Below, piece after piece: positions 16,842 to 25,105 of a stretch of DNA of 64,000 nt; position 1 is the stretch's first letter, and every line of letters begins with the position of its first letter. Position numbers and translations under genes: made by a program. The notes under the pieces were generated by a model. It saw nothing but the letters and a program-made list of their open reading frames with translations. It did no database searches and was not told the origin of the DNA. The DNA comes from Streptomyces sp. NBC_01717 (GTDB taxonomy: Bacteria; Actinomycetota; Actinomycetes; Streptomycetales; Streptomycetaceae): the NCBI RefSeq assembly GCF_036248255.1, contig NZ_CP109178.1, forward strand, positions 6,324,001 through 6,388,000. The letters run 5' to 3'.

Positions 16842-17756
16842 TTAGGCGTCTGCGTGCTCGGAAATGAGCGCGCGGGCCGCGTCGAGGTCGTCGGGGGTCT
16901 TCAGCGCGAGGGTCTGTACCCCGGGCAGTGCGCGCTTGGCGAGACCGGTGAGGGTCCCGCCCGGGCAGGCCTCGATGAGCGCGGTGACGCCCAGCGCCTT
17001 GAAGGTCTCCATGCACAGGTCCCAGCGGACCGGGTTGGCGACCTGGCCGACCAGCCGCGAGATGACCTCGTCGCCCGTGGCGACCGTCTTTCCGTCGGCG
17101 TTCGAGACATATGTCATGGTCGGATCGGCGACCTTCAGTGCCGCGGCGGCCTCGCGGAGCCGGTCGACCGCAGGGGCCATGTGGTGCGTGTGGAAGGCAC
17201 CGGCGACCTTGAGGGGCACCACGCGGCGCACGCCCTCGGGCATGTCCTTGGTCAGCGCGGCGATCTGCGCGGCGGTGCCGGCGGCGACGATCTGGCCGCC
17301 CCCGTTGACGTTCGCCGGGGTCAGCCCGAGCATCTCCAGGTGCGGGACCGTCACGTCGGGGTCGCCGCCGAGCAGCGCCGCCATACCGGTCTCGGTGACC
17401 GCTGCGGCGTCGGCCATGGCGAGCCCACGGGTGCGTACGAGACGGAGCGCGGCCTCGTCGTCGAGAACGCCCGCGAGAGCTGCGGCGGTGATCTCACCGA
17501 CGCTGTGACCTGCGACGACACCGGGTGACGCGTCAAGCGCGGCGGCGGACAGCAGACCCGCGGCGACCAGCAGCGGCTGTGCCACCGCGGTGTCGCGGAT
17601 CTCGTCCGCGTCGGCCTTCGTGCCGTAGTGGGCAAGGTCGAGCCCGATGGCGTCGGACCAGGCCGCGATGCGGTCGGTGGCACCGGGGAGGTCGAGCCAG
17701 GGAGTCAGGAAGCCGGGCGTCTGAGCGCCTTGGCCGGGAGCGACGAGTACGAGCAC
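16842..17756 (-). CDS. fabD: Malonyl-CoA:ACP transacylase
   Basis: A 304-residue acyltransferase that loads malonate onto ACP, the first step of chain elongation. It has the oxyanion motif APGQGAQTPG at the N-terminus, the nucleophile elbow GHSVGEITAAAL (Ser near residue 84), and the catalytic His in VAGAFHTHHMAPA (near 187). I prefer the GTG at 17756 (product begins LVLVAPGQG after Met) over the GTG two codons earlier, because the GAGAGAG sequence is better spaced for it. It is the first gene of the fab operon, with fasR immediately upstream. Malonyl-CoA supply by matB elsewhere in the window feeds the same pool. Confidence 0.95.
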   Translation of the reverse strand: MLVLVAPGQGAQTPGFLTPWLDLPGATDRIAAWSDAIGLDLAHYGTKADADEIRDTAVAQPLLVAAGLLSAAALDASPGVVAGHSVGEITAAALAGVLDDEAALRLVRTRGLAMADAAAVTETGMAALLGGDPDVTVPHLEMLGLTPANVNGGGQIVAAGTAAQIAALTKDMPEGVRRVVPLKVAGAFHTHHMAPAVDRLREAAAALKVADPTMTYVSNADGKTVATGDEVISRLVGQVANPVRWDLCMETFKALGVTALIEACPGGTLTGLAKRALPGVQTLALKTPDDLDAARALISEHADA

Positions 17757-17812
17757 CCTCACACTCTCTCTTGTGAACGGTCCGGAACACCCGTGGGGAC
17801 AGGGACGAAGAA

Positions 17813-17841
17813 CCGTAGGGGGAATTGTTGATGTCCGACAA
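17813..17841 (-). promoter_or_regulatory. Likely fab operon promoter, with possible FasR site
   Basis: On the minus strand TTGTCG (17841-17836) and CTACGG (17818-17813) are 17 bases apart, in the short gap between fasR and fabD. The upstream hexamer lies in a small dyad TTGT-N9-ACAA (17826-17841 region). FasR is known to activate the fab operon in S. coelicolor from this intergenic region, but I cannot verify the exact binding sequence. Confidence 0.45.
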
Positions 17842-17845
17842 AAGT

Positions 17846-19051
17846 CTAGGACTGGGGATCTCTGTCGGCCAGACGCCCCAGAATCAGGGCGATGCGCAGA
17901 GTGAACGCGGAGCGGACATCAGAAGGCGACCATCCGGTGACGTCCGTCACACGTCGGAGCCGGTAGCGCACGGTGTTGGGGTGGACGAACAACATCCGGG
18001 CGGCGCCCTCCAGACTGCTCGCCTGTTCCAGATACACGCTCAGCGTTTCCAGCAGCGCGGAGCCCGCCTCTTCGAGCGGTCTGTAGATCTCCTCCACCAG
18101 TTGGTCACGCGCGGCAGGGTCGCCCGCCATGGCGCGCTCCGGCAGCAGATCGTCGGCCAGGACCGGCCGCGGGGCGTCCTGCCAGGCGCTGCACGCCTTG
18201 AGCCCGGCGGCGGCGGCCTGCGCGGACCGGGTGGCCGCCAGCAGGTCCGACACCACCGGTCCGGCCACGACGGGACCGGCCGCGTACGGGCCGATCAGGG
18301 CCTTCGCGACATGCAGCGGGTTGTCGCTGCCGCCTGCGATGACGACCAGCCGGTTGCCGAGCACCCCGGTCAGCACCTGGAGCTTGGCGTGCCGGGCGGC
18401 CCGACGGATCGCCTCGACGGTCAGTTCGCTGTCGCCGTCGGGGGCCGTACCGAGGACCACACAGACATGTTCGGGGGAGTTCCAGCCGAGTGCGGCGGCG
18501 CGCGACACGGCGCCCTCGTCGGCCTCGCCGGACAGCACCGCGTTCACCACGAGTGATTCGAGCCGGGCGTCCCAGGCGCCGCGCGCCTCGGCGGCCTGCG
18601 CGTACACCTGCGCGGTCGCGAACGCGATCTCCCGCGCGTAGACGAGCAGCGCCTCGCGCAGCACCGACTCGTCGCCGGGCGCGGCGACCTCCTCGATCGC
18701 GGCCTCCATCACCTCGATCGTCGTCCGCACCATCTCGACGGTCTGGCGCAGCGTGATCGCCCGGGTCAGCTCGCGCGGGGCCGTACCGAACACATCGGTG
18801 GAGATGGCCTGCGGGGTCTCCGGGTGGCGGAACCACTCGGTGAAGGCGGCGATTCCGGCCTGGGCCACCAGGCCGATCCAGGACCGGTTCTCCGGTGGCA
18901 TCGCCCGGTACCACGGCAGCGACTCGTCCATGCGGGCGATCGCGTTCGCGGCCAGCCGGCCGGAGGACTGCTCCAGTCGCTTCAGGGTCGCGGCATGCAG
19001 GTGGGCGTCATTCGCAGCGGGCTGCTCAGGATCGGGTCGGGGCACGGACAC
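17846..19051 (-). CDS. fasR: Fatty-acid synthesis activator FasR, PucR/CdaR-type
   Basis: A 401-residue regulator located directly upstream of fabD in the same direction. It has an N-terminal helical sensing region, a central GGDEF-related PucR-like domain (about 165-290) and a C-terminal helix-turn-helix of the PucR type (LFVHPNTVRYRLRRVTDVTGW, near 358-378). Position and architecture match FasR of S. coelicolor, which is reported to activate fabDHPF and couple fatty acid and antibiotic synthesis. Start is a GTG. The gap to the fab operon is only 89 bp and contains the presumed operon promoter. Confidence 0.88.
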   Translation of the reverse strand: MSVPRPDPEQPAANDAHLHAATLKRLEQSSGRLAANAIARMDESLPWYRAMPPENRSWIGLVAQAGIAAFTEWFRHPETPQAISTDVFGTAPRELTRAITLRQTVEMVRTTIEVMEAAIEEVAAPGDESVLREALLVYAREIAFATAQVYAQAAEARGAWDARLESLVVNAVLSGEADEGAVSRAAALGWNSPEHVCVVLGTAPDGDSELTVEAIRRAARHAKLQVLTGVLGNRLVVIAGGSDNPLHVAKALIGPYAAGPVVAGPVVSDLLAATRSAQAAAAGLKACSAWQDAPRPVLADDLLPERAMAGDPAARDQLVEEIYRPLEEAGSALLETLSVYLEQASSLEGAARMLFVHPNTVRYRLRRVTDVTGWSPSDVRSAFTLRIALILGRLADRDPQS

Positions 19052-19120
19052 AAGACTGCCTTATCGGACCACGGGCACGGAGGGCCGGGGCGGCCGCGGG
19101 TCGTACTGCCGGGTAGTGGA

Positions 19121-19208
19121 TGGCCGGTTTCCGACCCGGGCACGGCCCGTCTCCGACCGGGACACGGCCGGTCCCCGACCGGGATTCGGCCCTCCCGGAC
19201 CGGGACAC
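19121..19208. repeat. Four 22-bp tandem repeats
   Basis: Four adjacent 22-base units of the form CGGCCSGTCYCCGACCGGGAYA start at 19121, 19143, 19165 and 19187. They lie between fasR and the divergent pirin gene and end about 30 bp before the pirin GTG. The core TCYCCGACCGGGA recurs nearly unchanged in the middle units. Regulatory role is possible but unproven. Confidence 0.7.
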
Positions 19209-19238
19209 AGGGGCGCCCGGCCGGGCTACCGTGGACCC

Positions 19239-19895
19239 GTGATTTCCGTACAGCGCGCGGACGACCGGTATACGGGCGGCGACGAGGCCGCGGGCATCCT
19301 GTCCCGGCACGCCTTCTCCTTCGGGTCCTTCTACGACCCGGACAACCTGCGCTTCGGCGCGATCCTGGCCTGCAACGAGGAACGGCTGGCGCCCGGTGCG
19401 GGCTTCGACGAACACCCGCACAGCCACACGGAGATCGTCACCTGGGTCGTCGAGGGCGAGCTCACCCACCGGGACTCGGCCGGTCATGCCACGGTCGTAC
19501 GGGCCGGGGACGTCCAGCACCTCAGCTCGGCGGCCGGGGTACGCCACGTGGAGCGGAACGACGGGGACATACCGCTGACGTTCCTTCAGATGTGGCTGGA
19601 GCCGATCGAGCCGGGCGGCGAACCCTCGTACACGACGGTCCCCGGCATCGCCGACTCCACCCCGTACGCCCTCCCGGAAGCCGGAGCGATGCTGCATGTG
19701 CGCAGGCTGGCCGCCGGTGAGCGCACCGCGGTGCCGGACGCGGCGCGGGCGTATGTGCACGTGATCGACGGCGAGGTGCGGCTCGACGGCGAGACGCTCG
19801 GTCCGGGGGACGCGGCGCGGATCACCGGGGCGGTGGGGCTGGAGCTGGTGGCCGAGGTGCCGGCCCAGGTGCTGGTGTGGGAGCTGTCGGGCTGA
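19239..19895 (+). CDS. Pirin-family bicupin protein
   Basis: A 218-residue cupin protein. The N-terminal cupin has the metal-binding set FDEHPHSHTEIVTWVVEGEL (His near 57, 59, 61 and Glu near 63-70) and the closing RAGDVQHLSSAAGVRHVERN with a further His. The C-terminal domain is a second, degenerate cupin, as in YhhW/pirin proteins. Pirins in other bacteria act as quercetinase-like enzymes or as metal-dependent partners of metabolic enzymes; a Streptomyces pirin has been linked to control of fatty acid beta-oxidation, which would fit its place beside fasR-fab. Start is a GTG at 19239, chosen because the preceding open frame is repeat and fasR antisense sequence. Confidence 0.88.
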   Translation: MISVQRADDRYTGGDEAAGILSRHAFSFGSFYDPDNLRFGAILACNEERLAPGAGFDEHPHSHTEIVTWVVEGELTHRDSAGHATVVRAGDVQHLSSAAGVRHVERNDGDIPLTFLQMWLEPIEPGGEPSYTTVPGIADSTPYALPEAGAMLHVRRLAAGERTAVPDAARAYVHVIDGEVRLDGETLGPGDAARITGAVGLELVAEVPAQVLVWELSG

Positions 19896-19926
19896 GCGAG
19901 GCCCCGGCCGGAGCCGGCTGAGGGCG

Positions 19927-20751
19927 CTACCCCGCTGAACGTACGAGCTCCGCGAGTACCGCGTCCGTGAACGGCGGCCAGACCTCGGCCGCCCACGGGC
20001 CGAAGGCGCGGTCGGTCAGGGCGACGCACGCCGCACCCGCGGACGGGTCGATCCACAGGAATGTTCCCGACTGTCCGAAGTGCCCGAAGGTCGCGGGTGA
20101 CGAGGAACCGCCCGTCCAGTGCGGCGACTTGTGGTCCCGGATCTCGAAGCCGAGCCCCCAGTCGTTGGGGTTCTGGTGGCCGTAACCCGGCAGGACGCCC
20201 TTCAGGCCGGGGTGCACGACCGTCTGCGCGGCCAGCACCGTACGCGGATCGAGCAGCCGCGGGGCCTGCACCTCCGCCGCGAACCGCACCAGGTCGTCGA
20301 CGGTCGAGACGCCGTCGCGGGCGGGCGAGCCGTCCATCGTCGTCGATGCCATGCCCAGCGGCTCCAGGACCGCCTGGCGCACATACTCGGCGAACGGGAT
20401 GTCGGTGGCCTTGGCGATGTGGTCGCCGAGCACCTCGAAGCCCGCGTTGGAGTAGAGCCGCCGGGTGCCGGGAGCGGCCGTCACCCGGTGTTCGTCGAAG
20501 GCGAGCCCGCTGGTGTGCGCGAGCAGATGCCGGACGGTGGAACCCTCGGGACCGGCCGGTTCGTCGAGCTCCACCGCGCCTTCCTCAAACGCCACGAGCG
20601 CGGCATAGGCGGCGATCGGCTTGGTGACGGAGGCCAGCGGGAAGCGGTGCGCGGTCGGCCCGTGACTGCCGACGACAGTGCCGTCCGCTCGTACGACGGC
20701 GGCCGCCGCGGTGGGGACGGGCCAGTTCTCGATCATCGCCAGGCTCTGCAT
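19927..20751 (-). CDS. Serine hydrolase, beta-lactamase class C-like
   Basis: A 274-residue penicillin-binding-like hydrolase. The catalytic SxxK is SVTK (Ser41-Lys44); the second motif is YSN in RLYSNAGFEVLG (near 102), and HFGQSGTFLW near 235 replaces the KTG box. There is no signal peptide, so it is probably a cytoplasmic esterase or peptidase of family S12 rather than an antibiotic-destroying enzyme. The ATG at 20751 fits the family start; the open frame upstream is antisense to the merR promoter. Divergent from merR. Confidence 0.85.
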   Translation of the reverse strand: MQSLAMIENWPVPTAAAAVVRADGTVVGSHGPTAHRFPLASVTKPIAAYAALVAFEEGAVELDEPAGPEGSTVRHLLAHTSGLAFDEHRVTAAPGTRRLYSNAGFEVLGDHIAKATDIPFAEYVRQAVLEPLGMASTTMDGSPARDGVSTVDDLVRFAAEVQAPRLLDPRTVLAAQTVVHPGLKGVLPGYGHQNPNDWGLGFEIRDHKSPHWTGGSSSPATFGHFGQSGTFLWIDPSAGAACVALTDRAFGPWAAEVWPPFTDAVLAELVRSAG

Positions 20752-20824
20752 GACTACGAGACTAAGACCTGCCGCCGAACGCCCGGCATCCGGCCGGTGG
20801 CCGGAAAACCTGTCGCCGGTGGCG

Positions 20825-20856
20825 CTTGCTTCGAGTGCACTCCAAGGTTCTAGCGT
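20825..20856 (+). promoter_or_regulatory. MerR-type promoter and operator with 19-bp spacer
   Basis: TTGCTT (20826-20831) and TAGCGT (20851-20856) are separated by 19 bases, the elongated spacing typical of MerR-activated promoters. A dyad centred on GAGTGCACTC (20834-20843), with flanking CTTG and CAAG-like arms (20825-20846), sits between the hexamers. Transcription would start on or next to the ATG at 20864, so the message is probably leaderless and autoregulated. Confidence 0.75.
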
Positions 20857-20863
20857 GGAGGTC

Positions 20864-21319
20864 ATGACGGTGATGGAGAGCACTACCGCGACGACCGACG
20901 CCTGTGCATCGGCTCCACGGGCGCATCCGCGCCCCGAGGGCCAGGACCACTACACCATCAGCGAGGTCGCAGCCTTCACCGGGCTCACCGCACACACCCT
21001 GCGCTGGTACGAGCGGATCGGCCTGATGCCGCACGTCGACCGGTCGCACACCGGCCAGCGCCGGTTCACCAATCGCGATCTGGACTGGCTGGCCTTCGTG
21101 GGCAAGCTGCGGCTGACCGGGATGCCGGTCGCCCACATGGTCAGGTACGCGGAGCTGCTGCGCGAGGGCGAGCACACCTTCGAGGAGCGGCAGGAGCTGC
21201 TGGAGGCGACCCGCCGCGATGTGAAGACGCGGATCGCGGAGCTCCAGGACACCCTCGCCGTCCTCGATTACAAGATCGACTTCTATGCGGGCGCCCGACG
21301 GGCGTCGGAAAGGCCTTGA
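20864..21319 (+). CDS. MerR family transcriptional regulator
   Basis: A 151-residue regulator. After a disordered 25-residue N-terminus comes the winged helix (YTISEVAAFTGLTAHTLRWY...ERIGLMP, about 30-55), the wing RSHTGQRRFTNRDLDWLAFV, and a C-terminal dimerisation coiled coil. It lacks the metal-binding cysteines of MerR/CueR types and is like the regulators commonly paired with aldo/keto reductases in Streptomyces. The downstream aldo/keto reductase starts 5 bp later, so the two form an operon under the MerR-type promoter directly upstream. Effector unknown. Confidence 0.92.
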   Translation: MTVMESTTATTDACASAPRAHPRPEGQDHYTISEVAAFTGLTAHTLRWYERIGLMPHVDRSHTGQRRFTNRDLDWLAFVGKLRLTGMPVAHMVRYAELLREGEHTFEERQELLEATRRDVKTRIAELQDTLAVLDYKIDFYAGARRASERP

Positions 21320-21324
21320 TCCTT

Positions 21325-22341
21325 ATGACCGACAACAAGATCGCAACTGTGGAGCTCGGCAACGGCGGCCCGCAGGTCGGCGTGCAGGGACTCGGCTGCA
21401 TGGGCATGAGCGAGTTCTACGGGGACACCGACGAAGCCGCCGCCCGGGACACCCTGGAGGCCGCGCTGGAGGCGGGGGTCACACTCTTCGACACCGCGGA
21501 CATCTACGGCAGCGGTGCCAACGAGACGTTCCTCGCCCCGTTCGTCGGGGCGCACCGGGACGAGATCACGCTCGCCACGAAGTTCGCCATCGAGCGCAAG
21601 GAGGACGACCCGCAGTACCGGGCGGTGCGCAACGATCCCGCGTACATCCGCCAGGCCGTCGAGGACAGCCTGCGCCGACTGAACACCGACGTCATCGACC
21701 TGTACTACATGCACCGCCGCGATCCCTCCGTGCCGCTGGCCGAGTCCGTCGGCGCGATGGCCGAGCTCGTGCAGCAGGGCAAGGTCAAGCAGCTCGGGCT
21801 GAGCGAGGTGACCGGCGCGGAGCTGCGCGAGGCGTACGCCGTGCACCCGATCGCCGCCCTGCAGTCGGAGTGGTCGCTCTTCAGCCGGGACGTCGAGCGC
21901 AGCGCCGTGTCGGCGGCGGTCGAACTCGGGGTGACCTTCGTGCCCTACTCGCCGCTCGGCCGCGGCTTCCTGACCGGGGCGTTCGCCGACGCCGCCAAGG
22001 ACCTGTCCAAGGACGACTTCCGCCAGTACCAGCCCCGCTTCACCGGCGACAACGCGAAGACGAACGCCGCGCTCCTGGAACCCGTCCACAAGATCGCGGC
22101 CACGCACGGGGCGACGGCCGCGCAGGTGGCGCTCGCCTGGGTGCAGCAGCGCGCCGGGGTGCACGGTCTGAGCGTGGTCCCGATCCCCGGCACCCGCAAG
22201 CGCAGCCGGCTGCTGGAGAACGTCGGGGCGACCCGGCTCACCCTCACGCCGGAGGAGCTGGCCGTGCTGGAGCCGATCGCCGGCCAGGTGGCGGGCGACC
22301 GCTACCCGGACATGAGCTCGACGTCGGCGGCGCGCGAGTAG
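21325..22341 (+). CDS. Aldo/keto reductase
   Basis: A 338-residue NADPH-dependent TIM-barrel reductase of the AKR type found near MerR genes. Catalytic features: DTADIYGSGANE with the Asp/Tyr pair (near 58-68), Lys in TLATKFAIE (near 89), and His in DLYYMHRRDP (near 130). The NADP-binding end is IPGTRKRSRLLENVGA (near 293). Start at ATG 21325; a TTG three codons earlier is also open. It is co-transcribed with merR and probably detoxifies aldehydes or ketones that the regulator senses. A terminator follows at 22388. Confidence 0.92.
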   Translation: MTDNKIATVELGNGGPQVGVQGLGCMGMSEFYGDTDEAAARDTLEAALEAGVTLFDTADIYGSGANETFLAPFVGAHRDEITLATKFAIERKEDDPQYRAVRNDPAYIRQAVEDSLRRLNTDVIDLYYMHRRDPSVPLAESVGAMAELVQQGKVKQLGLSEVTGAELREAYAVHPIAALQSEWSLFSRDVERSAVSAAVELGVTFVPYSPLGRGFLTGAFADAAKDLSKDDFRQYQPRFTGDNAKTNAALLEPVHKIAATHGATAAQVALAWVQQRAGVHGLSVVPIPGTRKRSRLLENVGATRLTLTPEELAVLEPIAGQVAGDRYPDMSSTSAARE

Positions 22342-22387
22342 CCGTTTCCGGAGGTCCGGGGCGCCCCGGAGCCGTTCTCCCGGCAAG

Positions 22388-22418
22388 GGCCGGACGGGCT
22401 GGTCCTCCCCGTCCGGCC
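22388..22418 (+). terminator. Hairpin terminator of merR-AKR operon
   Basis: Arms GGCCGGACGGG (22388-22398) and CCCGTCCGGCC (22408-22418) are perfectly complementary with a 9-base loop. Confidence 0.7.
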
Positions 22419-22421
22419 GGC

Positions 22422-22627
22422 TGAGGGCCGTCCCGTAATCCCTGGCGGGTGCACGACGACAGCTACGGCACCTCTCCCCCGTAGCCTCAACGGCACGGGG
22501 GTACCCCCTCCGTTGTCGGAACGCCCGAATGCGCCCGGTATCCCGGAATGAGGACGCTCCTCCGCCTTGCGATGGACCGCATCCGACGCCGCGCGCTGAT
22601 CCACCAGGGATTACGGGACAGCCCTTA
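22422..22627 (+). repeat. MITE-like element, copy 3 (longest and best preserved)
   Basis: A 206 bp element with near-perfect terminal inverted repeats: left GAGGGCCGTCCCGTAATCCC, right GGGATTACGGGACAGCCCTT. It contains about 40 extra bases (around 22468-22510) compared with copies 1 and 2. The last three bases of its right repeat, TTA at 22625-22627, are the TAA stop of the minus-strand DUF4429 gene. No open frame of its own is convincing. Confidence 0.82.
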
Positions 22628-23584
22628 GAGCTCCGCGAGCAGCTGGGCCTTCTTGGCGCTGAACTCGTCGTCCGTCACCAGACCCGCCTGGTGCAGCTCC
22701 CCGAGGTGCCGGATCCGCTCGGCGATGTCCGCCGGATCGCGCCTCACCGCACTCGCCGGCACGGCGACGGGCGTGGACTGTCTCCTGCGCACGGACTCCA
22801 GCACGGCGGCGGCGAACGGCAGCGACTCGTGCACCGGGCCGTAGCCGAGCCCGAAGATCACCGCGGCCGGGTCCTGGTCGGCCTGGGTGGGCCGTGGGGC
22901 AGACGCCTGGACACCGGGCGCCGCGGTGTCCGTACGGAGCGCCGCCGCGCCTTTGCCCGTAGCGGGAGGCATGCCCGTGCCCGCCCCGTCGTCCGTGTTC
23001 CGGGCGCCGCGCGGCACCAGTCGCAGATAGCCGTCGAAGGCCTCCGGCGAGCGCCACTCGACCCCGCTCAGTTCGCTGACCGGGAACGTCTGGTCGCCCG
23101 CCTTCCACTTCGCCGTGGAGGCACCCGTCCAGAACCAGCGGAAGGAGATCCGGTCCCCGTCGAAGCTGGCCCTGCCGTCGTACGCCTTGAAGTGCATCGG
23201 CGCCTCGGGGGCCGCGACCAGGAATCTTTCGGCGGGCTCGGCCGCGTCCGGGCCGAGCAGCGCGCGCAGCTCGTCCGCGTAGTACTCGGCGAGCGTCTCG
23301 CGTTCCGCGGGCAGCACCAGCCGGTACGGATCGCTGCCGTCCTTCAGCTGCCCGGCCGCGGCTTCCAGCAGTGGATCGGCACCGGGTCTCGGCACCGCAT
23401 GCAGAACCACCGTGCCTCGCTTGCCCGGGGTCAGTGTCACCGACGACAACGCCGCGTGCGGAATGCGGCGTTCACGCAGGCTCTGGAAGAGCCTCGGCGT
23501 GCGGATTCCCCGTTCGAAGCGGATGAGCACGGAGTCGGTGTCGAACTCCCAGGTGGCATGAATTCCGGCCAGCACATCACCCAT
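22625..23584 (-). CDS. DUF4429 and SHOCT domain protein
   Basis: A 319-residue protein with two DUF4429-like beta-rich modules, which resemble PH-type folds. The first begins GDVLAGIHATWEFDTDSVLI; the second has APMHFKAYDGRASFDGDRIS. After a flexible Ala/Pro linker comes a C-terminal SHOCT helix pair (IAERIRHLGELHQAGLVTDD...EFSAKKAQLLAEL). SHOCT domains often occur in small oligomeric or membrane-associated proteins. Function is unknown. I chose the ATG at 23584; another ATG lies three codons upstream. The stop codon is provided by the inserted repeat element, so the original C-terminus may have been slightly changed, although the SHOCT helix looks complete. Confidence 0.85.
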   Translation of the reverse strand: MGDVLAGIHATWEFDTDSVLIRFERGIRTPRLFQSLRERRIPHAALSSVTLTPGKRGTVVLHAVPRPGADPLLEAAAGQLKDGSDPYRLVLPAERETLAEYYADELRALLGPDAAEPAERFLVAAPEAPMHFKAYDGRASFDGDRISFRWFWTGASTAKWKAGDQTFPVSELSGVEWRSPEAFDGYLRLVPRGARNTDDGAGTGMPPATGKGAAALRTDTAAPGVQASAPRPTQADQDPAAVIFGLGYGPVHESLPFAAAVLESVRRRQSTPVAVPASAVRRDPADIAERIRHLGELHQAGLVTDDEFSAKKAQLLAEL

Positions 23585-23660
23585 GTGCCTCATCGTATGC
23601 GGCACTCGTCCGCACGTCCCCCCTCCGAGCGGACCGCAATTCACCGGCAGTTGCGGTGAT

Positions 23661-24881
23661 CTACGCGCGTCGGACGACCTCGGCACCGGAAATTCCGTCG
23701 CGACAGGCGCTGTCGGCGCTCGCACAGGTCACCGAATCGTAGGCACCGACGCCGATGGCGGCGAAGTTGCTGAGGCTCTCGGTGCCCGGCTCGAAATAGC
23801 CGCTGTGCCCGATCGCGTCGCCCGCCGAGACGATGCGCGCACCGAAGCCGCGGTCCACCGGATCGGCGCCGTGGCCGAGTCCGCCGACCTCCATGTTCGG
23901 TACGTCCTGGATCCAGTCGTCGCGGTCCCGCATCGCCCAGACATCGGCCGTGGTGTGCAGCTGCGCGGCGTTCTTCGCCCGCATGCCGGGGCTGCCCGCG
24001 ACCGCGATGTCGGCGACCCTGGACGGCAGTTCGTTCGCGGCGACACCGCACAGCACGGAGCCGTAGCTGTGGCAGAACAGCGAGATCTTCGACATGCCGG
24101 GCAGGGCGTCGACCAGCGCGGTGAGCCGGACGGCCCCGCGCTCGGCGAGGTTCCCCAGGGCCGCGTCCATCCCGATGCCCGCGGGCGCGGTGTAGTCGGC
24201 CCAGGCGATGACCGCGGTACGGGTGCCGGGGCTCGCGGCGCGCTCCGCCGCGTACAGCGACTTCGCCATGCCGACGGGCGCGGCGTTGACCTTGAGCCCG
24301 GTCCGTTCCAGCGTCAGCAGGCTGGTGTCGACACCGGGCACGACCAGCGAGACCCGCTCGGCCCTGTCGAGGTCGCCGAACACCTCGGCGGCGTGGCCCT
24401 TCCCGGACGGGTCGAAGGCCAGGAAGTGCCGGCCGTGGGCAAGCATCGACCGGAATCGCTCCATCCGGCGGAGCGCGTCGCCGCGGCCGTCGGGGGAGAG
24501 CCGGACGTCGTGCATGCGCTGCTGCTCGACCGCCCGCGCCTGCACCAGGGCCCGCCGGTTGGCGTGGTAGCGCAGGGTGACCGGGGCGCCGTTCAGATTG
24601 CCGACGACCAAGGGGTACTTGTCGGCGAGAGCGGTGCGCTGCGCGGCGGTGAGCGAGGCGAAGAACTTGGCCAGCCGGTACGGGGACGCATCGGCGTCCG
24701 GCAGGGGGTGACCCGCTATCCGGCCCCGCGCCCAGGAGCTGAGTGCGATGTCGCGTGGCTCGTCGGAGCGTTGGTGACGTACGGCGGTCCAGCCTGTGGT
24801 CGCCAGCATCACGAACACGACCGCGACGGCGAGAAGTGCGCGCCATGCGGTCAGCGTGGGGGAGGAGTCGAAGGAAGTCAC
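23661..24881 (-). CDS. Membrane-anchored alpha/beta hydrolase (DUF1023 type)
   Basis: A 406-residue protein. It has one N-terminal transmembrane helix (ALLAVAVVFVMLATTGW, about 14-30) and a large extracytoplasmic or surface alpha/beta-hydrolase domain. The nucleophile elbow is FCHSYGSVLCG (Ser near 272), with a later Asp (RDRDDWIQDVP) and a C-terminal His (AIGHSGYFEPGT). The block VVPGVDTSLLTLERTGLKVN and the YTAPAGIGMDAALGNLAERG region are typical of the actinobacterial DUF1023 group. Substrate is unknown. Start GTG at 24881 gives a short cytoplasmic tail before the helix. Confidence 0.82.
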   Translation of the reverse strand: MTSFDSSPTLTAWRALLAVAVVFVMLATTGWTAVRHQRSDEPRDIALSSWARGRIAGHPLPDADASPYRLAKFFASLTAAQRTALADKYPLVVGNLNGAPVTLRYHANRRALVQARAVEQQRMHDVRLSPDGRGDALRRMERFRSMLAHGRHFLAFDPSGKGHAAEVFGDLDRAERVSLVVPGVDTSLLTLERTGLKVNAAPVGMAKSLYAAERAASPGTRTAVIAWADYTAPAGIGMDAALGNLAERGAVRLTALVDALPGMSKISLFCHSYGSVLCGVAANELPSRVADIAVAGSPGMRAKNAAQLHTTADVWAMRDRDDWIQDVPNMEVGGLGHGADPVDRGFGARIVSAGDAIGHSGYFEPGTESLSNFAAIGVGAYDSVTCASADSACRDGISGAEVVRRA

Positions 24882-25105
24882 TGCCGCCCACACTAGGAGA
24901 CGCGCGACGGCAGCTGTGAAGCGGGTGACACACATCACCCGTCCATGGGGAATTGAAGGGGTGCTTCCTTACGCTCCGTGCGCGCTCCGCGCACGCTCCG
25001 GCGAACTCCCATGCCTCGCGGACGCCGCATGTGGCAGTCGTGGCACGGCTGTTGTGAAGTCCGTCATGTTCCTCTTTGAGGTATTCGGCACATCGAGGCG
25101 CTGAT

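Noticed and set aside
19121..19208. Tandem repeats as a CRISPR array
   Set aside because: Units are directly adjacent with no unique spacers and there are no cas genes in the window.
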